Below, in pieces: positions 20,201-27,203 of a stretch of 58,131 nucleotides of DNA. The notes below the pieces were generated by a model, which saw only the letters and a list, made by a program, of their open reading frames with translations, was not told the DNA's origin and did not search any database. Position 1 is the stretch's first letter; each line of letters starts with the position of its first letter. This stretch comes from Bacteroidota bacterium. Lineage in GTDB: Bacteria > Bacteroidota > Bacteroidia > Bacteroidales > F082. The position numbers and the translations under genes are program-made. The DNA is taken from NCBI GenBank assembly GCA_018336075.1, contig JAGXRB010000375.1, positions 1 to 58,131 on the forward strand. Direction: 5' to 3'.

Positions 20201-20607
20201 CTGTTACTTTAAACATTTCTATTAATTTCAAACCCGATACGTATACCATTAACGATATTGATATCAGCAGTTTCAATCCCTTTTTAATCGTCAATAAAAA
20301 CAGGAAGGTTGAAATACACCTGCCAAACTATCCTCCGACAGATCTTGCTGATCTTACTCTTTTTGGAACCTGGGAGGACAATAGCAATCCATCCGCAAAC
20401 AGATGGTATGTCAACGAAAAGAATCTACCATGGGCGCTAAATATTTATGAATCATTTGCCTATCCAATAGAAAGGCAGGATATTCTGCATGCGCATCTGA
20501 AATTCGCCGAATGGGCCATGAGCGGTGGCGCTTTGTTTCCGGACTGGTACAAAAATCTCACAGGATACAGAAATAATAGCCTTATATATCAGGCTCCAGC
20601 AAAATAA
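17236..20607 (+). CDS. LruC-domain exported multimodular protein 5
   Basis: This protein has 1123 residues from the ATG at 17236; the in-frame TTG at 17209 is less likely because the Lys-Lys-rich signal peptide starts at the ATG. A lectin/LamG-like N-terminal module (about 30-250, beginning EENFSYNTG) is typical of secreted Bacteroidota enzymes and adhesins. It is followed by a beta-sandwich (about 250-368), a fibronectin III-like module (about 371-475), a ~260-residue module not recognised (about 485-750), one Ig-like repeat with VCDMNDFCD (about 755-850) and the LruC domain (about 854-1123, DLWPGKGDYDFNDLV). It is the last cassette of the array and has no T9SS sorting domain. Confidence 0.88.
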   Translation: MKKQLNPKGTLLFLAFILISLTSLGQLLLEENFSYNTGSLLTSNGWSGHSGSGTNNVYVTTPTISYAGYLSSGIGNQAVLLSNGQDVNKTFTEQTSGIIYASFLANVSSASTTGDYFFHLGRTAIGTDFRGRIFVKRDASNKLAFGIAQNTTTANYSDFIYDLNTSYLIVLRYTIVPGSSNDLSEIIINPSLSGAEPNSGWIAKTDASGNDLINIGSVALRQGSASTGPSLIIDGIRVSTTWEGITGSTNTPEISVSPESLSGFSYIVGNGPSTAQSFVLNGSYLNGNITITPPTNYEISTESGGSFVPTNPIVVTPTAGSVTNKTIYSRLKAGLAVGDYNAQLISISTAGATSITVSCNGTVLPTPEPVNHVINFSASAVSTNQIDLSWLDGTSPAERYLIKGSETSFESITNPIDGIAESNGYLIQNIAAGTQSFSFSGLNPQSTYFFKIFPYNGNGININYKTNQSVPQSSATTFGSPSVNEIIVPRYIQGKKEPNNERVPFAYRLELINLSPNTTYRYINQVVLASDGPTFPGAANSIFVNPDNTFTRTNNAALTIPGNYGEFTTNASGSYTGWFITEPTGNDRFVAGNELFIRIRLNDGNNGTTAETFLTTTSPITVLGFGTTAGTNFGTAVRGESDASSKNFVFLYDNENGNGRPIYGTSIESTGANFAANSWAPFFRQKVVGNNGAWGGILPNINANGVKLIQERSLLDASVVSAKTSADGMWGTTNTVSPGGGLSNVLVIATGPVPLTAVDDNATTLINEQAMIEVLNNDITGSTPINLSSIAFVSGTGPDPSTQGTFSLNPSTGIVTFTPKTGFLGTASIDYRVCDMNDFCDVATITVNVIVGLINLYPASGPGTLAFEDLWPGKGDYDFNDLVIDYQFELISNPSNYIEQIKGTFVIRAIGASYENGFGFQLDGNFDPYDLTVSGFNLSENYITLEPNGVEADQTKPTIIVFDNAFALMEHPGSGTGVNTESNAPFVNPVTLNISINFKPDTYTINDIDISSFNPFLIVNKNRKVEIHLPNYPPTDLADLTLFGTWEDNSNPSANRWYVNEKNLPWALNIYESFAYPIERQDILHAHLKFAEWAMSGGALFPDWYKNLTGYRNNSLIYQAPAK

Positions 20608-20629
20608 GAATTAAGCGTTTTTATTTTTC

Positions 20630-20667
20630 AAAACCTCAAAGGCATAAAGTCTTTGAGGTTTTTTTAT
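20630..20667 (+). terminator. Intrinsic terminator of cassette 5
   Basis: AAAACCTCAAAG (20630-20641) pairs perfectly with CTTTGAGGTTTT (20651-20662) and runs into T residues. It marks the end of the LruC array. Confidence 0.85.
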
Positions 20668-20685
20668 TACAATTGGGATAAACCT

Positions 20686-20693
20686 TAAATTTG
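20686..20693 (+). promoter_or_regulatory. Possible -7 element TAAATTTG for the GxGYxYP gene
   Basis: TAAATTTG matches the TAnnTTTG -7 consensus, 44 bp before the ATG at 20738. The -33 region falls in the T tract of the upstream terminator and holds no clear TTTG. Confidence 0.35.
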
Positions 20694-20737
20694 TCATCAA
20701 GAATTATTGAAATAATGACAATCAAAAGCCTCGGATT

Positions 20738-22768
20738 ATGAAATACATCCTTCCAATTTTATTATCTCTTTTAATTTTTATTCAATCAGAACTTAAGGCT
20801 GTTGAAGCCATAATTTACAATGGAACAGGTTCATCAGCCGAAAATAAAATGATTGCATTAACACTGGCAGGCATCGTAAATCGCGACACACCAAAGCTTT
20901 ATCTTTTGAATGTTTATGAAACCTGGAGCTACAACCAAACAGATGAAAAATGGCGGGATATCTATGCTGCCGAAGGAGGCGTGAACTTCAGCACAATAAC
21001 CGATATCAATCAACTTGTTCAGCATTTCAGTTCATTTTTAAACGGAGCAATCACTTATGACCCTGCGCTGACTTATGGCAATTTTTCGGGTCAGAATTTT
21101 CGCTGGCAGGCAGAAGTAGCTGCAATGATCGGTGGACTCACCAATTGTATTCCTTTACCTTACACCAATACAGCCATAAATATTCAAAGACCCGACAGCG
21201 TTTGGGTTGCTGACCATTTTCACGGACAGGATTCGATTAAGGTTTCTGCACATCTTGAATCTGCAATGCATCCTTGGAATAATACTGAACTAACACAGGA
21301 GCAGCGTTATTTTTTGTTATTGGATTGGTCGCTCGACAACCTTTTGGAGCACTGCAACCCACGAAATTTCTATCTTCGGGAAATTACAGACTGGGCTGTT
21401 AGTCAGCGGATGTTTCAAATGAATCTTGCTGGAACAGAGTCGTTAAATTTCTATTCCCTATCAGATGAAAAAGCTGAAAAGATTGAACGCGTGATGCAAT
21501 ACCTTAAAACAAGTTATCCGAACGAAATTTTTCATGGTTTTGGCTGGATGCGCCCTGAAGGCCTTACGCAATGGGTTTCTGCATGGGGCGGCAGTTTTCA
21601 CGAAACATTACTTGGAAATCTTTCCTGGCACCACATTTTTCCCGTTGATCCGGATTTTGAATATGAACGGCCCGCCTTTGTGGAATCAGGCTCACAACTG
21701 CTCGAAGAAAAACACTATGTAGTCTTTATTGGTTCAGAAGGTGATGCCGGCAATTGGGTTGCAGGATTTCAGGCCGGTGCATGGCATTCGGCTACGCGCG
21801 GAGAAATCCCTCTTGCCTGGGGTTTTAACCTTTATATGCTTGATAAATTTCCTTTTATCGGTAAGTACTATTACAGTACTGCAACACCTAACGATGGTTT
21901 TATATCCGTTACAACCCCGCTAGGCTTTGCCTATCCTGATGTGTTTCCGGCTGCCAGCCTCCCTGACGCAACAGAAAAGACATCTGCGCTGATGGAAAAA
22001 TTTAACATCAGTACTGTCCATGCCTATAAACATTACAATGGTGCTGGTGTATCAATGTACAGAGGTATTGAAATATCAAACAACTACAATTTTAATAAAC
22101 TGGGTGATTTTACGGCGGCAACTAACACAGATTTAACTTTTGTATTTGATCCATCTTTACAAACGCAGCAGCCTTATACAAACTTTGGCGGCTTGCTTTT
22201 TAACCACGTTAATGACGGCACTTTTTACGGTGATGTACGGGATCTTAATACTGCCTCAGACCGTATTATAAGTAAGTTGCTTTATAAACCACGACCCAGC
22301 TTTTTACTCGCAGGTTATCAAAGGTTTAGGCAGGACGGCACTGCAGTCGGGGCTTCAAATCCGGCTGATGTTACACTTCCACGGCTGAAAACTATCATGG
22401 AAACAGTATTAAACCATCCAACGATGGGCTCACAGATTGAGTTTGTAACACCCGAAAAATTTACTGATTTGCTGCGACAAAAACTTGGACTTGTCAACAG
22501 CATTCCGACCAATTCTAATGATAAAAATCAACTGAAAATCCTTTACGCAGCAGATGGACAAAGGATCTTAACTCTTCAGACAGAAAAACCACAAAGGGTG
22601 TTGGTACAGATTTTTGATATTTCCGGAAAAAAGCTCGATTCCTTTAATCATGAACTTGCTTCTTCATCTGATTTTATTGTTTTACCAACAAGCAACTATC
22701 CCGGAGGCGTATATTTAGTCAGTGTAAATGCAAACGGCAATGTCCTTAACGCAAAATTTATAAAATAA
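20738..22768 (+). CDS. Exported GxGYxYP-family protein with T9SS sorting domain
   Basis: This 676-residue protein has a signal peptide (about 1-20). An N-terminal region (about 22-300) fits the GxGYxYP_N domain: a start of the type AIIYNGTGSSAENKMIA and the phrase LAGIVNRDTPKLYLL. The GxGYxYP core contains TPLGFAYPDVFP (393-404), the family's signature tyrosine-proline motif. These proteins are thought to be glycoside-hydrolase-like, but no substrate has been settled as far as I know. The last ~75 residues, with VQIFDISGKKL and YPGGVYLVSV, are a T9SS type A sorting domain, so it is exported across the outer membrane. It follows the LruC array on the same strand but behind a terminator. Confidence 0.8.
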   Translation: MKYILPILLSLLIFIQSELKAVEAIIYNGTGSSAENKMIALTLAGIVNRDTPKLYLLNVYETWSYNQTDEKWRDIYAAEGGVNFSTITDINQLVQHFSSFLNGAITYDPALTYGNFSGQNFRWQAEVAAMIGGLTNCIPLPYTNTAINIQRPDSVWVADHFHGQDSIKVSAHLESAMHPWNNTELTQEQRYFLLLDWSLDNLLEHCNPRNFYLREITDWAVSQRMFQMNLAGTESLNFYSLSDEKAEKIERVMQYLKTSYPNEIFHGFGWMRPEGLTQWVSAWGGSFHETLLGNLSWHHIFPVDPDFEYERPAFVESGSQLLEEKHYVVFIGSEGDAGNWVAGFQAGAWHSATRGEIPLAWGFNLYMLDKFPFIGKYYYSTATPNDGFISVTTPLGFAYPDVFPAASLPDATEKTSALMEKFNISTVHAYKHYNGAGVSMYRGIEISNNYNFNKLGDFTAATNTDLTFVFDPSLQTQQPYTNFGGLLFNHVNDGTFYGDVRDLNTASDRIISKLLYKPRPSFLLAGYQRFRQDGTAVGASNPADVTLPRLKTIMETVLNHPTMGSQIEFVTPEKFTDLLRQKLGLVNSIPTNSNDKNQLKILYAADGQRILTLQTEKPQRVLVQIFDISGKKLDSFNHELASSSDFIVLPTSNYPGGVYLVSVNANGNVLNAKFIK

Positions 22769-22814
22769 AGCCTTAAAAAAAATATCTTTACTATTGTTCA
22801 ATTAATTTAAAACG

Positions 22815-23237
22815 ATGGAAACCATACTTTTAAGAGATCAGCAAACCCCTCCGACAGCAGAAGTTTTATCCGAGTCGCTGGGACCAGTTTATTCTGTATA
22901 CGAGGCAATGCTAGAAGCGGTTACTTCAGCGGATTTTGATTTGGTTGTTGAATGGAATTACTATAAAGATGGGAAAGCATGGCTGTGCAAGGTTTCTTTC
23001 AAAAAGAAAACCATTTTCTGGCTTTCTGTCTGGGATAAGCATTTCAAAGTGAGTTTCTATTTTACTGAAAAAACCAAAGGAGAAATCGAAACGCAGGATA
23101 TCAGCGATCAAATAAAAAAGGATTTTGGTCAAAGCAAGTCCATTGGTAAACTTATTCCACTTACATTAATGATTGAAAGTGAAGAACAACTTCCGGATTT
23201 ACTGAAAATCGTTGCCTGCAAAAAAAGGCTGAAATAG
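22815..23237 (+). CDS. DUF3788 family protein
   Basis: This 140-residue cytoplasmic protein lacks a signal peptide. The central run with EWNYYKDGKAWLCKVSFKKK and TIFWLSVWDKHFKVSFYFTEK is typical of DUF3788, a small family common in Bacteroidota and Firmicutes with no known function. The family resembles the fold of phosphotransfer or heme-binding small proteins only in a very general way, so I assign no role. It starts 46 bp after the GxGYxYP gene and is followed 83 bp later by the zinc-finger gene. Confidence 0.8.
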   Translation: METILLRDQQTPPTAEVLSESLGPVYSVYEAMLEAVTSADFDLVVEWNYYKDGKAWLCKVSFKKKTIFWLSVWDKHFKVSFYFTEKTKGEIETQDISDQIKKDFGQSKSIGKLIPLTLMIESEEQLPDLLKIVACKKRLK

Positions 23238-23320
23238 AGATCTCCGAAAGTCAAATTCACAGGATTCCTGAGATTTTTTATTGGCAGTAAGAAAGCGATT
23301 AAAAATTGTAGCTTTGGTTT

Positions 23321-23644
23321 ATGGAAAATGAAGATGTAAAACAAAAGATTCTATCAGAGATTTCTAAAACCGAAAAGCTCATTGAAGAATACCTGGAACA
23401 AACGCAACCCATTGAGCCTGATTGCGCTATTGGCAGAGTTTCGCGCATGGATGCCATTAACAACAAGAGTGTGATTGAGGCAAGTTTACGACAAGCAGAA
23501 TCCAAACTCATTGGCCTGAAAAGAGTGTTTTCGATGTATGGCACCGGGGATTTCGGCAAGTGCATCAAGTGCAAAAAACAAATTCCGCTGGGCAGGGTTT
23601 TGTTCAGACCAGAGAGCTTGTATTGTATAAATTGCGCCAGATAG
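23321..23644 (+). CDS. DksA/TraR family C4 zinc-finger protein
   Basis: This 107-residue protein combines an N-terminal coiled-coil hairpin with a C-terminal zinc finger, Cys81-x2-Cys84 and Cys102-x2-Cys105. The segment EPDCAIGRVSRMDAINNKS (about 32-50) is the conserved hairpin signature of the DksA/TraR/YbiI group. DksA binds in the secondary channel of RNA polymerase and works with ppGpp. This short form is closer to the small TraR/YbiI-like proteins, so a direct stringent-response role is only an inference. Confidence 0.8.
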   Translation: MENEDVKQKILSEISKTEKLIEEYLEQTQPIEPDCAIGRVSRMDAINNKSVIEASLRQAESKLIGLKRVFSMYGTGDFGKCIKCKKQIPLGRVLFRPESLYCINCAR

Positions 23645-23761
23645 CTATCTATACTTTTCTAAAATTGCATTCAATTTCAAAGTAAATTTTGCCTGAGGTT
23701 TAAAAATGCAATAATTCCAGCAGCTATTGCTAATTTAGCCGTTACTTAATGTTGCTGATCT

Positions 23762-24988
23762 ATGAAGTATCTCACTTTTTTTCTGATTCTATTTCTTTTT
23801 GGTTGTTCAAAAACGCAAGACCAGCCGAATCAAAAACCCAATCTGAACCTCAGTTTTACAACAAACGGATTGGAACTTCAATTATCGGGAAGCAGCACTG
23901 ATAATGATGGTGTTGTAACTGATATTTCTATAAACTGGGGAGACAATAAGGTGAACAGATTCTCAAATAATGATTTTTTACAGCTTTTATTCAATCATAC
24001 CTACCTCAATCCTTCAACATACGAAATAATTGTGACTGCCACCGACGACGCCGGCGATAGCACATCCTTCATTCTTAATGTAGTTGTTGATTTCAAGGAA
24101 ACATCACTCGCGGGTGTTAAGCAGACCCTGTTTAAAAAAGAAGCAGGCGAATACCTTGTCCTTACAATAAATCTTCACACCTATCAGGAGAGTCAGCAAA
24201 ATGAAAAATTTAATCTGCTAACAGATGTCATTGGTTTGATGGACATCGATTTCATTGCTTTTCAGGAGTGCGCTCAGCATAAAACAGCCCCTGTCTTTGA
24301 AGGTATTATCAGGGAGGATAATATGGCGCTGGAAATCAGCCGGCGTCTGAGAAAGAAATACAATATTGATTACAGTTATGTGTGGGCATGGTCGCACTAT
24401 GGCTGGGAAGTTTGGGAAGAAGGAGTTGCAGTGATGTCTAAGTTTCCCCTTATCGACCATGATGACCGTTATGTTTCTACAGCTACCGGAACAAACACGA
24501 TTAGTTCACGCACGGTAATCTATGCTGCCTATCAGATTCCGGAAGGAAATATGCATATATTCTCAGCACATACGCATTGGAGGACTTCGTTAAATGATGT
24601 CGAACAAAACCGGCAGATCGACAAAATCAAAGCTATGGCAGATGAAAAGGAAGTGATTGGAAATCCAGTATTTTCAATTGTTTGCGGGGATTTCAATGTT
24701 AATCCAACAAGTGATTTTCCGTGGAGTGAAGGCTATTTCAGAATGGTAAGGGACGACATATTTCAAGATAGTTTTTTGGCAATATATCCCGATGCCAACA
24801 ACAAACCGGCGCAAGCAATATACAATACCATTGGCGGCAATCTGCCCGGCAGAATTGATTATATTTTTAATAAAGTAAATCCACATTTGATCATTTTGGA
24901 TTCACAAATTATTTTCACTCCAGGTATTATTGGAAAAGTATCAGACCACTCCGGCGTCTTAACTAAAATAAAAATATTATATAAGTAG
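23762..24988 (+). CDS. Endonuclease/exonuclease/phosphatase-fold lipoprotein with PKD-like domain
   Basis: This 408-residue lipoprotein has lipobox LFGC (Cys15). A PKD-like beta-sandwich (about 27-110) holds the INWGDN and VTATDDAGDS motifs. The EEP-fold domain (about 130-408) carries the expected active-site residues: Glu169 in FQEC, His270 in SAHTHW, Asp310 and Asn312 in CGDFNVNP, Asp366 in RIDYIF and Asp395-His396 in SDHSG. The fold covers nucleases, sphingomyelinases and inositol-phosphate phosphatases. Surface location suggests scavenging of phosphate from DNA or phosphodiesters, but the substrate cannot be read from the sequence. Confidence 0.8.
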   Translation: MKYLTFFLILFLFGCSKTQDQPNQKPNLNLSFTTNGLELQLSGSSTDNDGVVTDISINWGDNKVNRFSNNDFLQLLFNHTYLNPSTYEIIVTATDDAGDSTSFILNVVVDFKETSLAGVKQTLFKKEAGEYLVLTINLHTYQESQQNEKFNLLTDVIGLMDIDFIAFQECAQHKTAPVFEGIIREDNMALEISRRLRKKYNIDYSYVWAWSHYGWEVWEEGVAVMSKFPLIDHDDRYVSTATGTNTISSRTVIYAAYQIPEGNMHIFSAHTHWRTSLNDVEQNRQIDKIKAMADEKEVIGNPVFSIVCGDFNVNPTSDFPWSEGYFRMVRDDIFQDSFLAIYPDANNKPAQAIYNTIGGNLPGRIDYIFNKVNPHLIILDSQIIFTPGIIGKVSDHSGVLTKIKILYK

Positions 24989-25073
24989 CTTTGAATCAAT
25001 CCTTTGTTAAGATTACTTGGCGTTATAAAATCATGGAAGAAAATTCCAGAGACCCTCTGATTACAGGACAGAA

Positions 25074-27053
25074 TTAGTTTGATGCTTTCAAAATCGCTGC
25101 AAAACCTCCACCAGATTTCATATCTATCAAAAGCTTATCGTCTTTGGTCAATGACCTTTTCAACAGTTTATAATCCTGTGCATGCCGGTTGGCATTGATA
25201 CCATCCTGCATAATTGTTGCATCATAATTGCCGGAAATGAAATCCAGATCAATTTCAAAACTGCGGGATGACCAGTCAGTCATAGCACCGATATACCAAT
25301 CTGATCCCTTGCGACGTGCCAAAACAAGATATTCTCCGATTTTTGCTTCAAGCACTTTGATTTCATCCCATACAACTGGAATCTGCGTGATAAAATCTAC
25401 ACTTTCCTGTTCTTTCAGGTAGTTTGAAGGAGATTCGCAAAGCATTTGCAGCGGTGCTTCGTAAACGATATACATAGCAAACTGATGGCAGCGGGTTCCC
25501 TGACTCATCGGACGACTCCAGCTGACAGCATAATCGCTTTTTCCTGCGTTTATCATCGAGCCGGGCGTATAATCCATTGGCCCGGCAGCCATTCGTATGA
25601 ATGGAATTGTCAGGTTGTGAGCAGGCGTGATCTGGTCGGACCATTTATTATTTTCTGCACCTTTAACCCCTTCATAATTAAGCACATTTGGATAGGTTCT
25701 ATGCAAGCCTGAAGGCTTGAAGGCACCATGAAAATTGACCAGAAGCTCAAATTTCGCTGCTTCCTTTGCAATAGCTTCGTATGAATTTACCATCCCCTGA
25801 TCTGATCGCTGCATAAAATCAACTTTAATACCTTTCGCACCCCAGGATTTATAGGTCGATAAAATTTCTGTCATGTTCTCATTCAACGGTTTCCATAAAA
25901 CCCACAATATAATCCCAACGCCCTTCTCCTCAGCATAACCGATAAGGTTCTTCACATCCATTTCCGGATTGAAGTCAAGAATTTCTGTTGTACTTTTTGT
26001 CCAGCCTTCATCCAGAATAACATATTCAATGCCGTTGGCAGCCGCGAAATCAATATAATATCTGTAAGTTTCGGTATTCAAACCCGAAGGAAAGTCAACA
26101 CCATAGATATTGTTGTCGTTATACCAATCCCATGCCACTTTACCTGTTTTGATCCATGAGACATCCTTCAGCACATTAGGTCTTGCTAATTGATAAGATA
26201 AATTACTTTCAATCAGCACTTTGTCATCACTACCAACAATAAACACCCTCCACGGATATTCAGCAGAACCATTTACAGTAGCTATATAGTCTGCAGTTTC
26301 GGCAATAATTTCATTTCTGTCTGAACCTTTAACTGTATCAGGCAGAGCCTTTAAGACAAAATGTGGAAAAACCGCCTGCAGCTGTTTTGTCTCATTCACT
26401 TCCATAAACATATTTGGATAATCATGCAAAGCAGTCTCAGTGAACACAACTTTTGCGCCCTTCAAAGTTTCAAACATCACCGGCAGACTGCAGAAACTAC
26501 CTTTTTCAATTTGTTTTATGTCGAGGTGCTGATAGATTCGTTCGTTGTGAGAATACATGGATTCCTCTTGTGGAAAATATGTCTTTGTGCCATCCGGAAA
26601 TGTCAGTTGAAGTATTTCGTTTTTAACCGCTTTTGAAACATCAAGGAAATCAATGAAACGATAGGCCAATCCATCATTAAAAAGCCTGAACTGAATTTCA
26701 AAACCGTCGCCCGTTTGCAACTCAAGTGCATTATAATAATCATTGATCACAGCACTTTTATAAGGTATTTCCGGCCGGATAATTTCCTGTACTTCAAAAG
26801 TTTTTTGGCCTGTAATTGTCCCGGATCCAGCTGTGCGCCCGTCATCCATTTGCATTGTAACAGCTGCACTACTGATTACTTCCTCCGCTTCCATCAGCAA
26901 TTGCCAGTCAAAACCATTTTCATGTTTAACAACTAAACTGAGCTTACCATCAGGTGAACTGAGCTGAAAATCCTGTGCATAAGACCTAAAGTACAAAGAA
27001 AACATGACCAGAAGAAACACTTTTCCGACTGATTTAAAGCAATTTGAATGCAT
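25074..27053 (-). CDS. Glycoside hydrolase family 97, retaining (alpha-galactosidase-like) type
   Basis: This 659-residue periplasmic enzyme has a signal peptide (about 1-26, ending SYAQ). An N-terminal beta-sandwich (about 28-285) precedes the (beta/alpha)8 barrel (about 300-560: YVILDEGW, IILWVLWKPL) and a C-terminal beta domain. GH97 divides into inverting alpha-glucosidases (SusB type), which use glutamates and have Gly at the nucleophile position, and retaining enzymes with an Asp nucleophile. Here Asp412 in KVDFMQR and Glu461 in LNYEGVKG fit the retaining pair (Asp415/Glu470 in the Bacteroides alpha-galactosidase). Specificity for alpha-galactosides is inferred. It lies 150 bp downstream of the pullulanase gene on the same strand and has its own promoter candidate. 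Confidence 0.85.
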   Translation of the reverse strand: MHSNCFKSVGKVFLLVMFSLYFRSYAQDFQLSSPDGKLSLVVKHENGFDWQLLMEAEEVISSAAVTMQMDDGRTAGSGTITGQKTFEVQEIIRPEIPYKSAVINDYYNALELQTGDGFEIQFRLFNDGLAYRFIDFLDVSKAVKNEILQLTFPDGTKTYFPQEESMYSHNERIYQHLDIKQIEKGSFCSLPVMFETLKGAKVVFTETALHDYPNMFMEVNETKQLQAVFPHFVLKALPDTVKGSDRNEIIAETADYIATVNGSAEYPWRVFIVGSDDKVLIESNLSYQLARPNVLKDVSWIKTGKVAWDWYNDNNIYGVDFPSGLNTETYRYYIDFAAANGIEYVILDEGWTKSTTEILDFNPEMDVKNLIGYAEEKGVGIILWVLWKPLNENMTEILSTYKSWGAKGIKVDFMQRSDQGMVNSYEAIAKEAAKFELLVNFHGAFKPSGLHRTYPNVLNYEGVKGAENNKWSDQITPAHNLTIPFIRMAAGPMDYTPGSMINAGKSDYAVSWSRPMSQGTRCHQFAMYIVYEAPLQMLCESPSNYLKEQESVDFITQIPVVWDEIKVLEAKIGEYLVLARRKGSDWYIGAMTDWSSRSFEIDLDFISGNYDATIMQDGINANRHAQDYKLLKRSLTKDDKLLIDMKSGGGFAAILKASN

Positions 27054-27100
27054 AATTGTTTGTTTTAAAAGATCAAAAAGAAGTTAACGTGAAAACCATT

Positions 27101-27132
27101 CAAAGATATTGAAAAGACATAAGCTAAGAAAA
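27101..27132 (-). promoter_or_regulatory. Promoter candidate for the GH97 gene
   Basis: On the minus strand TATCTTTG (27101-27108) matches the TAnnTTTG -7 box, with TTTT 20 bp upstream at the -33 position. It ends 48 bp before the start codon. Confidence 0.4.
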
Positions 27133-27203
27133 TGTAAAAAGGAATCCGAAAAAAAATCTTTACAGAAACAGTTTCAAAAAAAAGCGAAAAACTGATTAAT
27201 TAT

